A stretch of DNA of 64,000 bases from the NCBI RefSeq assembly GCF_014839805.1, contig NC_051139.1, positions 2,790,001 to 2,854,000 of the forward strand. The letters run 5' to 3'. The DNA is from Manduca sexta. Its lineage: Eukaryota; Arthropoda; Insecta; Lepidoptera; Sphingidae. Within the stretch, counting starts at the first letter, position 1. Each line of letters begins with the position of its first letter. Shown here one piece after another: positions 48,601 through 59,420 of this stretch. The translations under genes were made by a program, and so were the position numbers. Below the pieces are notes generated by a model. That model was not told the origin of the DNA, ran no database searches, and worked only from the letters and a program-made list of their open reading frames with translations.

Positions 48601-51600
48601 TTCGACTTTAGAGACTCATTTCCTTGGTAAACAAAATAATTCTTTGTTACGAAATTGCTAGAAAGACAGTAATAATAATATGCATAATTAAATTTTTACT
48701 ATTTTTTTTTAGCTGGAGAACCGTTTCTAACGAGGTAGAAAGTGTTTTGTACTCATATATATTATTTTTTATTAAATTCAACAAGAATACTTATTAAATG
48801 GAGCCCTTGTAGTGATGACATTATGCAGTGTGGGGTACAAAATACGTATAAGGGATAAGCAAGTTTAATAAAAATACGATTATCGCCTGGTGCAGCACGT
48901 ATACTTTAATCTTATGATTTGTTGGAATTTGTGGGGTTGTGAAAATATACTTATTGCGCGTAATCTATTTAAGTCGTGCCTTATTTGAAGATGCCTATGG
49001 TGGCGTTTTATATAGAGTTATAGTAAGCGGCGCCGAAAGTTTAGGAAAATTGCACCAACGACAATATCCGCTCTTCTTTCTACAATAAAAATAATTTCGA
49101 ATGCCGTAAAAAATGCTTCATTTATATTTAGATTTTCCATGGAATGGACATAAACTTATTAAATTTATTGACTTAATTTTTTTTCATGCGTACACGAATG
49201 AGAACATACAGAATCAAATAATAAAAATATATAAGTTTTTTTTATTTATTGTGACAATAAATTAAATACCGCCATTTTAAAAATTATTGTCTTTATTATC
49301 TATGCTACAATCTCGACGTAAATTGCGAGTTTAAATTAAGAACGCGAGTCTATAAATAAAGATGGTGACACTTGCATATTTTGTCATTAAAAATGCGAAG
49401 TGGGCAGAAAATAAAGCGGTGGGCACATCGCGTACACCTGTTGGTGGGCCGTGGAGCGGGTGCGGGCGCGGGCCATAACTCCTCGGCCACGCCGCCAGCC
49501 AAACTTAATGCAGATTTATGGCGGAACTAAGTTTTGTGCACGGATACTGTTTGTGTAGAAGCACCTTTATAATTTTATGTGTTTATGCTAAAGTTACGTG
49601 AAGCCAATTTGAATTTGGTATAAGTCGAGCGTGTACTCCAATGATTTATTAAAAAGTAAATAATTGCTTTCAGTGCGCGGATTTTTTTACTGTAATTTTT
49701 GTTAAGAACAGTGAATTCAATTTAATATAAAATTAAATGTGTACGTCATAAATTGACTGTGAAAAAGGTGATGGTGGTCAAAAATATATCGACGTGAGAC
49801 CTGTCTTATCGAATATACGATGCAACCACCATGACAGATTTTTACTACGTATGCGGTGATCGCTATCAAGTATAAAATGTAATATTCTCATTCTAGATAT
49901 TTTAGAATACTATCTAACTTATTCCGACGTAATAAGGCATTGTTTCCTACTAATAAATGTAGGGTAATCACATCTAGAATACCGTATTCGTTGTACCGGG
50001 CAAACCGTTCAGCTATATTGTATGAAACTCGGTGTACGCCACGTAATGGCTTTCAAATGTCGGCTATAGGGTTACTTTTGTTTATAAAAACTGCGCGCAC
50101 CTTTGTTACAATAGAACAGTTTCCTATGTTTGATTTTGTATACTATTTAATATGTAACCGAAAATAAAATGAGAAATAAATGCTTCTGTGAAATCATCAT
50201 CAAAGGTTGAAAATAAAGGAGTTATTCATATTTGAAATATTGTTGTAAGCAAAAGTGGGGGCATGGTATTATCGCACTATCTCTTTCTCACGCACACAAT
50301 GTTATAGTCGATGACATCCGGTGATGTCACAGTTTGCTATTTCTTTTATTTGACAGTTACCCGCTGCACTAAACATAAAATCTTTATAACTTATTTACTG
50401 TTACGAGGATTTCGAAAAAACTTTTTCAGGAGATTTTGGATGATGTAATTTTTTTTTTATAAATGTAAGTATTTAAAAAAAGTACTCAATTGTTTTAGAA
50501 TTTGTGAAAATATGAACTATGGTGCCGGTGCGTTGCAAGGTTACCAGTTTTAATGCAGTAAAAATTATTTATAGAAAGTTAGTAGAAGGATAACTGACTT
50601 ATTTTTATAACTGACTGTATATTGAACATAAAAAAAAGCTTCAATAGCTCTTTCTTAATTACTCTAGAGCTAGTCTCAACCCAGTAGAATTCTGGTAGGT
50701 AATCTTTAAGAAATGCTACCTCTCGCCTGTACAATAAGTATACATACATCTGGTGGAATCAGGTTGGTTCGACGTACCTACCACCATAATACAAAACGTA
50801 CAAGGAAATGAAACATTTGTCAGAATCCAGTACCATAAGGAACTTCAAGTATTAATTCACAAAATATGAAACTGAACTGTAATTTTTTGTTTTTTTTTAC
50901 CATCATTATGTTTTCTTATGCTACTCGTTTATTTATATTATTTCTATGCATTACCTCATTGTGTATTAGTATTTTCATTTTTGTTTTTGTTTTGTTTTAT
51001 TAAGTTAGGTATTTGTGATTATGTAACGGGTATTGTTCTATACGTTGTATTGTAGTAAGTTTTTCTTTGTGTTTTATTGTTGGCCGGTGTCTTCACGCAC
51101 CCAAAGTGGACGTTGAACATCAGAGTTGCGATATGATCGGCGCTACAGCCCAGCTTTTATTTTAGTCATTAGGAGTACTAGTAAGTCATATTTGTTGTAA
51201 GCTATGACAAATAAATGTGTTTTCTTTTTCTTACTACATTTATTAACCCATTTAGCATCGGAATGTTTGCTGGCAAACATGACATGACATTACGTGTGTC
51301 ACGGGAATATAACCTTATTATATACTACAGTATAAGGTTATTTTTCCGTGACACGCGTAATGTCTTGTAACTGTCATGCAGCTGTCATGTTTGCCGGCAA
51401 ACATTCCGCTGGTAAATGGGTTAAGCTTATAATTATTGGCTTCATAATAATAAATACATTTGCTACGCCTTTTTAACTTTGACACTATAATGCTCGAACA
51501 AACGGACAGATATAGACAAAGCACCTACTTCAATTGACTTACTTAAACGAGACATACAAACACACTTAAAAATAATTTTAAAGATATCTTTTAAAGTTCA

Positions 51601-54600
51601 AACAGTATCTTTCCATAAAACATTATGCAATGCAAACTAAATTCTAATATTCTTCGTACGGATATTCCCTAGGTTTTGGCTTAAGACATTTCAGCTGCAT
51701 ACTGTTATACCGGGATGAGATCCCGGGGTCCGTGCTCCGGGACTCTCTCCCGGGAAATTACGGCAACCGCGCCGTTAACTCCGGTTATAAATGCTTGTTG
51801 TTTTTCAAGTTTTAATAGTTTACATTATTTTAGTGAAATGAATTAAGTTATGGAGATAGTGCGGTTTTTGTTTAAGGAAAATATTACTATTTTATGGACT
51901 TGCTTTCATTGTAGTTATACTATGATTTGCTTTTTAAATTTTACTTCTTATACTAACATTGTACACACATCATGTTAATTTGTCGCTTACCTATCAAGGC
52001 CTTGACACGCAGTCTGATATTCATTTGTTTTTATGTAAATGTAATTATACTTGTTATGATATTTTTTTCTTGCAATGTTTGTACCTTTTTCGTGCGGAAA
52101 ATCTTTTTGGATTCCCGCCTATAGTAGTATGCTGGGTATACCTGATTTTTGCCGACTAAAAATCCTATATTGGTCTCTATGTGATGGAGTTCAAAAAATT
52201 CAAGATGAACACGATCACTCCACCAACGCGTAGCTTGAAATCACTGCCTATGATATCTATATAAATTAAGTACAATCACTGCCTTTCTGACAAATTAAGT
52301 ACCTCTTTTTCTTTTGATGGGTGTTAATATCCGTAGATATATAACTAACACTTAATAATTGCTATTATCATATAACTTTAAAAGGCCCCCAGACTACAAA
52401 TATAGTTAGGCATTCTATATGATGCATAAAAAAATATTAGCGGCCTGGAATTGAGAGATCTCGATATGGCACTAGGCTCGCGCTATCACGTGATCAACAG
52501 GAACAAACCCTACCAACCCTCAATAATTGTATAACCCATTAAAAGCATGAACTTATTATAAAAGAACTAGGAAGTACCTACTTGATAATTATAAGCTCTT
52601 ATAAAATAGTAAAGATTTTTTTTTATTACTTTGAATGACGAGACGAGCTAGCCGTTCGCCTGATGGAAAGCGATACGACCGCACATAAAAAGACGTAACA
52701 TCATCCAAAACCTTGGATTACAAAGTATTGTTTGGTATTCAATTGCGCTCGCCATCCTAAGACATGAGATGTTAAGTGTTATTATGTCCAGTAGTTACAC
52801 TGCCTACAATGTCCTTCAAACCGCAACACAACAGTGACTACACACTGCTGCTTGGCGGCAGAAATAGACATTGCGGTGGTACCTACCCAGGCGGACTCTC
52901 ACATATGAGAGACCTACCACCAGTGAGATTAGATCATAAATACTGCATTACACGATATCTAGCGAAGATTAAAGGGTAATACAAATTTTGGTAAAATTTC
53001 TCGGTTAATGTAATTAAAATTTACGGAAGGAAACAATGAAGTGTCTTTTGGCATTTAATTTTGGCCCAAGCAAAATTAAAGTGCTTAAAATTGATATCAA
53101 TGTTACAATTTAGGAGAGGAGAGCGATTTTGCCTCAATTCCGCTTCGGAAAACTCTAAGTATAATAAAAAGAAATTGTTTTATTCGTATGTTTTATTTAA
53201 ATGTATTAGGATATTCAATCTAAAGCGTCGACTTTGTTAGCCTTTTTCTAAGAATCTCTACTTTACCATGCAACTGACAGTTGCTTCCGCAATTTCCGTA
53301 AATATCATGTTCGCAAGAGAGTTAGCGCGGCGCCTTATCTAAATAAATAAAAAGCAACGTTTGTTTGTTGGTCTTATACGTTCCGACACCAGTAATCAGA
53401 TTGTGATGAAACTTTGGTAGAGTGTTCCGTGGAAGCTACAAAGATTCCTGACCCAAAAACTATATAAGTTTGATTTTGTTTTGAATGAAAATATGCCTTA
53501 ATGATAAAAAAAATATACTCTTTATATTTTTATACTATACGTGGTCTTTTATTATAAAGTATATTATAATTTATGAAAATTAATAATTAATTTCTGATTT
53601 GTAAAAACACACCTAATTTGCCTATAATTAGAGCAGCTATTTCATGAATAGTACCCACATGGGCACGGAGTCACCAATCGATGCTACATTTATGTAATAT
53701 TTATTCGCCATCTTTTACTACTGGCACCAAACTCTCAATTTAAAGAGCAAATTGCCGTGTAAATCTAGTTATCTCCGCAAGGGGGCGCTCTGTATTTTTT
53801 GTTAATATTAATTAATATATTTTATTATTTCATTAACCCTTCCGTTGTTTGTTTTGAGTTTAATGGAAGCGTCCTGTTGCTTAAGTGTTCTGTTTGCAAT
53901 CGACGGACCGACGCTAACGGCTCAAACTTTGTTTCGTTTTATAATTCGTATCTATTGCGTTGAACTATGGCTAACTTAATTATGAGTTCGTATTAAAAAA
54001 TATGGTTTCTGATCATGAAAATGGTGTAACAGTTTCACAAGTCTCAGGAAATTATTGTATGTTATTAGTATATATTTTATAGAATTTGTATATTTATCCG
54101 GTTCTAACAGGCCGGCATAATTGTGTCGACTGCCGAGGTGACATCTCTCCTCAGTCTATATTATGTATTAGACTCTACTGCATTTACCGTCAGGTATAGT
54201 GGTGTCACTTTGCCGTGAACGTATTAAAAAATGTATTTTTGTATATTTTATATACACCCACATTGTCTCATCTCTGTATCACCCAAAGATTAATTGAGAG
54301 AAGACCTCACGCATTAAGTCCATATACATTGTCTGTATATAAACCTTTAATAAATAAAAAAATTATATCAGTTAATTAAATAGACCGTACAACAAATTTC
54401 ATTGATTGCATGATAGCGTAGCAGATAATGACCCGTCACTAAAAAGACGCGGCTTCGACCTTCCATGAAAAATTTCACCGTTTTCCCCAAATACCCCAAC
54501 ACTGCGTTAACCAAAACAGTACCATGAACTTGAAATACAACACGATCGTTTTATAGGCATGAGGAATGACGTGACTGTTCGATAGTAATAAAGTTTGTAA

Positions 54601-57201
54601 CAGTAACACAAAATATTATAACATACCGTAACGTGTTTTCCATGCGAGTCAAGCTCTGTTATATTTCGTGATTTTTGTTAACAATTACAGCCTCGGCTAG
54701 CTAAGCGGCGATAGCCTAGTTGGGTGTGGAACGGACTGCGAAGACGAATGTCCGCAGGTTCAAATCCCAAGGGGACATACCTCTGACTTTTCTAAAATCA
54801 TGTGTGTATTCTTTGTGAATTACCGCTTGCTTTAACGGTGAAGGAAAAACATCGTGAGGAAACCTGCATACCTGAGAAATTCTCTATAGGAATTTTCGAG
54901 GGTATATGAAGTCTACCAATCCGCACTAGGCCAGCGTTGTGGACTAAGGCCTAATCCCTCTCAGTAATAGAGGAGTCCCGTGCTCAGCAGTGGGCAAGTA
55001 TATAATACAGGACTGATATTATACTGCCTCGGAGGCGTAGTTGTATTATAATACGACTGAAGTGCTGACTGTTTGGTTCCCTGGTCGAGCAAAATGATTA
55101 TGGGTTTTTCTACTCGGTATCAATGCGGAGTATGGAATATGTGCTCGATATGGCGATAAGCCCCTTATCTCTGATGGAGAGTTTCCTAAGGAATCTTTCT
55201 TGTAGCTACAGCGGTTAATGTAACTACCCTTACTGCTCCGTTTCAAAATCCATTCGGTATAATAATTGCTTGAACTTTTATAGTATGAAATACGTAGGTA
55301 TACTATGATATATTACTTGCTCATATTAATAACCCGGACACGAACACCTTAACTCTCCATCTCTTAACACACATAAAAAAAACAACTAAAACCTATCATA
55401 AACTGACCAAAACGCTCCGACTTGAGTTAGCGACGACGTACACCATATTATGTCGGAAAGTGTGCGGAGTGGACCTTATACTTTAGGTATCAATATAGGC
55501 AAACTAAATAGTCTGTTGTCTACTCCTGCGTGAGAAGAAGCTAGGGTGTTACCAAAAAAATATTTAAAATACATGAGAAGTTAGTAAACACCAATGAAAA
55601 CAGACGCATAGAGCGCCATTGCCGTAAATAAGACAAATATTCTTAAATAAAAATTGAAAAATAAAATCCGTATCTGCCGGAAACCAAATTCCGTAACTGT
55701 CATAGCGGTGCAATGTTTCAAGGTGAAACTGAAACGCAAATGGCGTGTTGCGTGTGTATCGCTGAACGTTGCCGTGACGTGACCAATAACCTATTATTTA
55801 TTGGGGTTCCGCCGGCCAAAGGTCATGCCCGGGTGAGATTGGCTTAGGAATGTTTGTTTTACCTGTTTCCAGAAATATAAGCGAGTAGACGATATTTTGG
55901 GTTTTAAATGGTTTATTTTTACTCTGATAAAAGTTAATATATAGATCATTCCATGATATTAGACTTTGAATACTTCATGGGTAATAATTTCTTATGATTA
56001 ACCGAAACCGAAATGAACCAGTTTTCGGAATTAATCGCTGTTTTTTATATTTTTTTCCTGGCGTTTCGGAGACTATAGCCTTCATGGTCACGGGTCGGAT
56101 TGAGGTTGTTGGTAGTCTGAAGTCAGTTACAATATGTACCTACATTTTACAATTATACATTTTTTTAGGTGTTGACAGTCCCATCTACGCAGAATAAATT
56201 CAAATATAAGAAAACACGGTAAAATTAAAAAACTAGTTTTGTTTCGATATCCTTCATGTGTGACAAAATTACATTAGCCTAACTGGATATCTTCGAAACG
56301 AATAACTTCGATGACATTTTCCCATGAGCGCCGACGTAATCCAAATACAAAATACAAATAGCATCATCCCGCAAAATATTGTAAAGGATTATTAAAGAAA
56401 ACGATGAATGTCGACTTAGGAAGGCGGAACCGGTTTTAGATCAGACCAAGGAAGCACGAAAGATTTATAGACGGAACCCTCGCTCATTTCCCCGTATGAA
56501 TATGCACATTATCTACTTTTTCAACAGACTGCGGCACATCGGCAGTCGGCACACTTTATTTCATATGGAAAGTGTGCGAACGCTATTGTTTCTCACGAGT
56601 TGCTTTCTACATAATAATGCATCTCGTCCCATGTTATGCACGCCACGTAATATGGATTTACAAGAAATGACATAATTTAGTAAAGCTGCACGTTGGAAAA
56701 CTCATTCATTTGTTATGTTGCTTTAATTTTTCTTGAGTTTTGGTGTAGTTTATTCAATTTGTTATTGAATGATAACATTATTTTGTCAATATAAGTATCA
56801 ATCGTTTCGATATGATGTTTAGTAAAAACAAATCAGAAAATATTATCGACTTAACGTTACATAATAGGAAAATATAATAGAACACGGAGATTTAGTCTAC
56901 TGCAATTTACTGATTATAGTCTTCTAACCATTCCAGTTTAGTGTATTTCACACTCTCTTGTCTTTTTCCGTGGCGTCCTTTGTTTGATTTATCATTGATG
57001 CCTCTCCACGATATATTATTATTTTTCAATGAATAGTTAAAGGTACTCACCCTGTATAGCTCCTGCCCAGCATAGCCAGAACAGTGCCCATTTGGCAGTC
57101 CTGAACCGCTGCACCCATCGCGGTCGGAACACACCCCAGCCACACAACAGGCTGCGGTCTTCATCCGTGGGGCCCGAGGAGTCAGTGTCTTCTGCTCCTG
57201 G
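27613..57201 (-). CDS. Organic anion transporting polypeptide (Oatp/SLCO family), N-terminus missing
   Basis: Twelve-helix plasma-membrane carrier for amphipathic organic anions and steroids. Minus-strand exons with exact phase: 57201-57051, 39038-38945, 38602-38401, 38095-37930, 34258-34156, 30915-30794, 30186-29938, 29724-29517, 29208-28994, 28760-28616, 28319-28137, 27853-27613 (stop). They give 692 residues. Landmarks: [20 protein letters not shown] before helix 1; [50 protein letters not shown]; the OATP signature WIGAWWIGF (30915-30794 exon); a Kazal-like cysteine-rich loop (CNVGCAC...CGAD...CHAAC...CGC) in exon 29208-28994; RSFALGIQW. The cytoplasmic C-terminus is short. The acceptor before 57201 implies an upstream phase-0 coding exon that I did not find. 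The second visible intron is about 18 kb. Which insect Oatp (for example the 74D ecdysteroid importer) cannot be decided without alignment. Confidence 0.93.
28994..29208 (-). other. Oatp exon encoding the extracellular Kazal-like loop
   Basis: Between helices 9 and 10 the protein reads [19 protein letters not shown], then [13 protein letters not shown], then HHCGC. The cysteine spacing is the Kazal-type pattern found in all SLCO transporters. The exon is GC-rich against a very AT-rich intron background. Confidence 0.85.
30355..30670. repeat. GC-rich interspersed repeat in an Oatp intron
   Basis: A sharply bounded GC-rich block rich in CCTTCC and CCCC runs, with GGGGGATTCC and TTGACTGCGGGGTCC at the right end, in AT-rich intron. 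It looks like the 3' part of a dispersed element, but no second copy is present here to prove it. Confidence 0.4.
30916..34155. other. Oatp intron
   Basis: AT-rich, no coding signal. An AT palindrome lies at about 33225-33272 and a repeat fragment at 33645-33690 (listed separately). Confidence 0.6.
33645..33690 (+). repeat. Fragment of a dispersed lepidopteran repeat
   Basis: AACCGACTTCAAAAAAGGAG followed by GAGGTTATCAATTCGACG. I recognise this as a very common repeat end in moth and butterfly genomes; the parent element is not certain. Confidence 0.5.
34738..34985 (-). repeat. SINE family 2 copy
   Basis: On the minus strand it reads GTAGTTGTATTACGATACGA, then a B-box-like CGGGTTTGATCCC, then ATATTGGGTTTACCTACGCA, and ends near CCCTTTCAGGGACC. 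The same order occurs at 43390-43640 (minus) and 55024-55220 (plus). The B-box near the 5' end suggests a tRNA-derived Pol III promoter. Confidence 0.72.
35148..35280 (+). repeat. Repeat family C copy (partial)
   Basis: Shares GGGGTCCAATGGAATGTCGA, CGACAGTCAACACAATTATG and CCGGATATACACAGG with 41140-41385 and 60055-60300. Confidence 0.7.
37773..37805. repeat. (GT)n microsatellite
   Basis: About 16 GT units with one CG interruption. Confidence 0.85.
39638..39663. repeat. Short tandem 8-mer repeat
   Basis: CGACGGAC repeated three times in a row inside a small GC-rich block (39585-39670). Confidence 0.85.
41140..41385 (+). repeat. Repeat family C copy
   Basis: Begins with CACC/GAACCTGATGGTAAGTG-type wording. 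It continues GAGTCCAATAGAATGTCGAT, CAGTCGACATAATTATGCCG, GATATACACAAGCTG, CGCGACACACTTACGTG and CCGGGCGGATATAAA, and ends CCTACCACCAGC. Same order as 60055-60300. Confidence 0.78.
43390..43640 (-). repeat. SINE family 2 copy
   Basis: Best copy of the family. On the minus strand it has GTAGTTGTATTACGGTATGA, B-box-like GGGTTCGTTCCCGG, ATATTGGGTTTTTCTACTCA and a tail ending in CCCTTTCGGGCATAAA. About 75 percent alike to 34738-34985 by eye. Confidence 0.75.
44085..44200. other. GC-rich island in the Oatp intron
   Basis: GC-rich block containing CCCGGG and GCGCGCCGC words followed by CAGATTTGTGGC and GGCTAATTAATTTATTGGCG. No ORF fits. Candidate conserved non-coding element; unproven. Confidence 0.35.
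45560..45705 (+). repeat. Fragment of a dispersed repeat
   Basis: Ends with GCGGGCCAAGCCGCGAGCAA then AAGCTAGT, a wording I associate with the end of a widespread lepidopteran repeat. A divergent relative of the same ending (GGGCGAAGCTGCGAG) is at 58750. Confidence 0.45.
49425..49530. other. GC-rich island in the Oatp intron
   Basis: Very GC-rich for this intron (GGAGCGGGTGCGGGCGCGGG) and followed by ATGCAGATTTATGGCGG. Both this island and 44085-44200 have a CAGATTTRTGGC-type word just after the GC-rich part. No ORF or repeat partner is apparent. Confidence 0.35.
50265..50345. repeat. Short element related to 11870-11970
   Basis: Contains GCACTATCTCTTTCTCACGC and GATGACATCCGGTGATGTCA. Read on the other strand the order resembles that at 11880-11945 (GTGAC-TCA, then GAGAAAG-GAGATAG). 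Confidence 0.4.
51243..51424. mobile_element. piggyBac-like fold-back MITE flanked by TTAA
   Basis: 182 bp including both TTAA ends. Starts TTAACCCATTTA and ends TAAATGGGTTAA. The arms stay complementary through GGAATGTTTGCTGGCAAACA / TGTTTGCCGGCAAACATTCC and ATAACCTTAT / ATAAGGTTAT, leaving only a short central loop. TTAA target sites with ends beginning CCC are the hallmark of piggyBac-superfamily elements. No coding capacity. Confidence 0.85.
51710..51785. repeat. GC-rich palindromic block
   Basis: CCGGGATGAGATCCCGG followed by CTCCGGGACTCTCTCCCGGG. Self-complementary and sharply bounded, as in short repeat fragments. Parent element not recognised. Confidence 0.4.
52632..52945 (+). repeat. 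Repeat family B copy
   Basis: Opens with GACGAGACGAGCTAGCCGTT and CGCCTGATGGAAAGCGATAC. The middle has GAGATGTTAAGTGTTATTAT and CTACAATGTCCT; it ends AGAGACCTACCACCA. The same words in the same order are at 61722-62000. Confidence 0.78.
53340..53475 (+). repeat. Probable dispersed repeat fragment
   Basis: ATGAAACTTTGGTAGAGTGT and neighbouring words resemble a common lepidopteran repeat; no second copy in this window. Confidence 0.35.
54100..54215 (-). repeat. Repeat family C fragment, inverted
   Basis: CAGGCCGGCATAATTGTGTC, GACTGCCGAGG and TTACCGTCAGG are complements of the family C wording at 60070-60180, with an internal deletion relative to that copy. Confidence 0.6.
54285..54362 (+). 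repeat. Possible LINE 3' tail
   Basis: GATTAATTGAGAGAAGACCT, GCATTAAGTCC and a terminal AATAAATAAAAAA look like the end of a lepidopteran non-LTR element. Only the tail is present. Confidence 0.4.
54705..55022 (+). mobile_element. SINE family 1, full-length copy
   Basis: tRNA-derived head with A box TAGCCTAGTTGG (54712-54723) and B box GGTTCAAATCC (about 54758). A conserved body follows (GGTGAAGGAAAAACATCGTG, then AGGAAACCTGCA), then GTCTACCAATCCGCACTAGG, CAGCAGTGGGCAAGTATATA and a short TATTATA tail. Other copies: 59105-59420 (minus, full), 60926-61045, 61112-61175 and 26095-26215 (3' fragments). Confidence 0.85.
55024..55220 (+). repeat. SINE family 2 copy abutting SINE family 1
   Basis: Starts right after the family 1 tail: GGCGTAGTTGTATTATAATA, then GGTTCCCTGGTCGAGC (degraded B box), then ATGGGTTTTTCTACTCGGTA. 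Truncated or diverged after about 200 bp. Confidence 0.68.
55690..55850. promoter_or_regulatory. GC-richer intronic block with nuclear-receptor half site
   Basis: Contains AAAGGTCA at 55818-55825 (the NBRE, bound by NR4A-type receptors such as HR38) and CCAATAA/TTATTGG words around it. Lies 1.2 kb downstream, in transcript sense, of the first visible Oatp exon. Regulatory function is a guess based on the motif. Confidence 0.25.
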
Positions 57202-58529
57202 CTGGAAAAGAAATGCAAGTGATTTCGGTTTTATAACGATTTTTTTTTAATACATGAGAAGCAGATTTTATTGCAATTCGAAAATAAAAAAAAATTGACA
57301 AATTTGATTCAACGTGTGAGATTCGTTCGTCTTTTTGTGGTGACTTTGAATTGTTTTATTAAAAGCATATCTTCTCTCTTGTTATTTAAGGAAATTGTTA
57401 CGCAGTTGGAGTTAGCTGAATAAATCCTTAAGCTGTATGTTTTAAAATTATAACTTTTTTTGGTCTTATACTTTCATCACCCATATTTACAGAGTTATCG
57501 GGTATGCACCGAAAAAGTCAACAAAAATATTCTAAACATTGTACTAAGATATGGAAACATAAATCAAGGGCCAATCCAGTCGACCAATTAGTGTACCGGA
57601 AGATCAAACAATCGTTGTCTGCCCTAATCAAGATTTAATGCCACGCGCCATTCAGTTGTCCGGGATAAAAAGGAATACAGTGGGCGTTTCCGACCGCGGC
57701 CGTTCAAGAATTTCGTCTGAATCATATTTGAGAGATACTTGCGGACTAGTGTTGAGTTTTAAAATAGACCGGAAATTAAGGAATTCACGTTGTCCACCGG
57801 TAATTAAATGGTATTTTGGGCTAGGAACAGCAATAGTAAACGCGATAATACAGAGTGTGTTTTTTCCACGGTGATTTGCGTATGCGACTTATGTGCAGGT
57901 GTGCCATTTTTATCTGAATCTCTCATATTATATTCCGGTTTAAAAAATATAACATTTGGTGGCTCTGCGTGAAAATACTCAGAGCGTAATTCTTTAAAAA
58001 GAATAAGATGTAGCATTTTATGTCTGAAGGGCACAAGGACGAGGTCTAGTGGATGCAAGATGCAAAATTCTTAGTGGTATTGCATTGTCAATGTCAATCC
58101 AGGACTTGGTATCTGTGTGCACTAAATCAGAAAAGAGGTTTCTACTTAAGTTTCTTAAAACATCTGAACATATACAAACTTTCGTATTTATAAGTACAAT
58201 CATTCAATTACAAACATCAAAATAATGTAGCCAGTGTTTAGTTAGACGGAAAGACCGGTTTTAAATTCCTGTCAAGTTCTCAATTACTGGCATAACTAAA
58301 GTACAGTTGTGCAATTAGAATATAATGTTCTCAAATAACACAGCTTATGAAATTCTGTTACAACTTAACTGTTTAATGAAAGAGTGGTTACAGTTACTGA
58401 CTTTGGTTTGTTTTGATCGATTTGGTAAGAAGTACACGTATGGTTGTAAGAAAATAAAATATTCAGTGAACATCAAATATTACTAATATTATAAATAATA
58501 AAGTTTGTGAAAATGTATTGATGTTTGTT

Positions 58530-58785
58530 AGAAGTATACACGGTAACAGCTGAATGAATTTGGTTGAAATTTGGTACACGGATAGACTATGTCCTGAATT
58601 AACACATATTATGCAGGTAATTTGTTCTTAGGGTAAATTGTGGTATTTTAATATCCAATTTCTTAAATAGATGGCGCTGGTGTCGCACATGGCGCTATAA
58701 ATAGCTACAATGATTAGGGACCTTTGTGGCGGGACAGGATTTTTATGAGGGCGAAGCTGCGAGAAACACGTAGTTATATAACGTT
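58530..58785 (+). repeat. Dispersed repeat, partial
   Basis: TGAATGAATTTGGTTGAAAT, TTGGTACACGGATAGA, GATGGCGCTGGTGTCGC and the ending GGGCGAAGCTGCGAG follow the order of a widespread lepidopteran repeat I recognise only in outline. The ending resembles 45670-45695. Confidence 0.55.
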
Positions 58786-59104
58786 GGAGATCAGCATAGG
58801 ATCAAAATAGCATATTCTAACTTGAAACCCTTATAAAAATTATGGAGAAATTAAGAAGTATATATATATAAAAATATGTGTATGGACTCCAAAACGGCTG
58901 GTTTAATGATTTTTTGGTAATCTTAGGATTACCCCTGCTTTTGAACCTGTAAAGAGATCAAACCTATTTTTCTTTTGTTTTTTTTTTCGCAGCGAAATAT
59001 CACGTTGTCGCTACCACCACTTGGAGGGCGAGTGGAAGTTATGTTGGTTACACCGGTCTTACGGCCCAATGTCGAACAAACCCCTAGAAGTCATATAATA
59101 ATAT

Positions 59105-59420
59105 AATAATATCAGCCCTGTATTATATACTTGCCCACTGCTGAGCATGGGCCTCCTCTACTACTGAGAGGGATTAAGCCTTAGTCCACCACGCTGGCCA
59201 AGTGCGGATTGGTAGACTTCACACACCTTCGAAATTCCTATAAAGAACTTCTCAGATGTACAGGTTTCCTCACGATGTTCCTTCACCGTTAAAGCGAACG
59301 ATAAATTCACAAAGAATACACACATGATTTTAGAAAAGTCAGAGGTGTGTGCCCTTGGAATTTGAACCTGCGGACATTCGTCTCGGCAGTCCGTTCCACA
59401 CCGAACTAGGCTATCGCCGC
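59105..59420 (-). mobile_element. SINE family 1, full-length copy (inverted)
   Basis: Complement of the 54705-55022 copy along its whole length: tail ATATCAGCCCTGTATTATAT at the left, body CAGGTTTCCTCACGATGTTC, B-box complement GGAATTTGAACC and A-box complement CCGAACTAGGCTA at the right. Divergence by eye is below about 12 percent. Confidence 0.85.

Larger units (their letters stand above)
39039..57050. other. Large Oatp intron (about 18 kb)
   Basis: Separates the exon before helix 1 from the exon encoding helix 1. No exon or independent gene is recognised on either strand. It is AT-rich, peppered with SINEs, repeat families B and C and a piggyBac-like MITE, and contains several unexplained GC-rich islands (44085-44200, 49425-49530, 55690-55850). 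Confidence 0.7.

Noticed and set aside
54705..54780. Possible tRNA gene
   Set aside because: A and B boxes are present but the cloverleaf is not convincing, and the sequence continues into a SINE body found in several copies.
56907..57218. 103-codon minus-strand ORF with ATG near 57218
   Set aside because: It is in a different frame from the Oatp exon 57201-57051, whose frame gives the conserved pre-helix 1 sequence and joins the next exon in phase.
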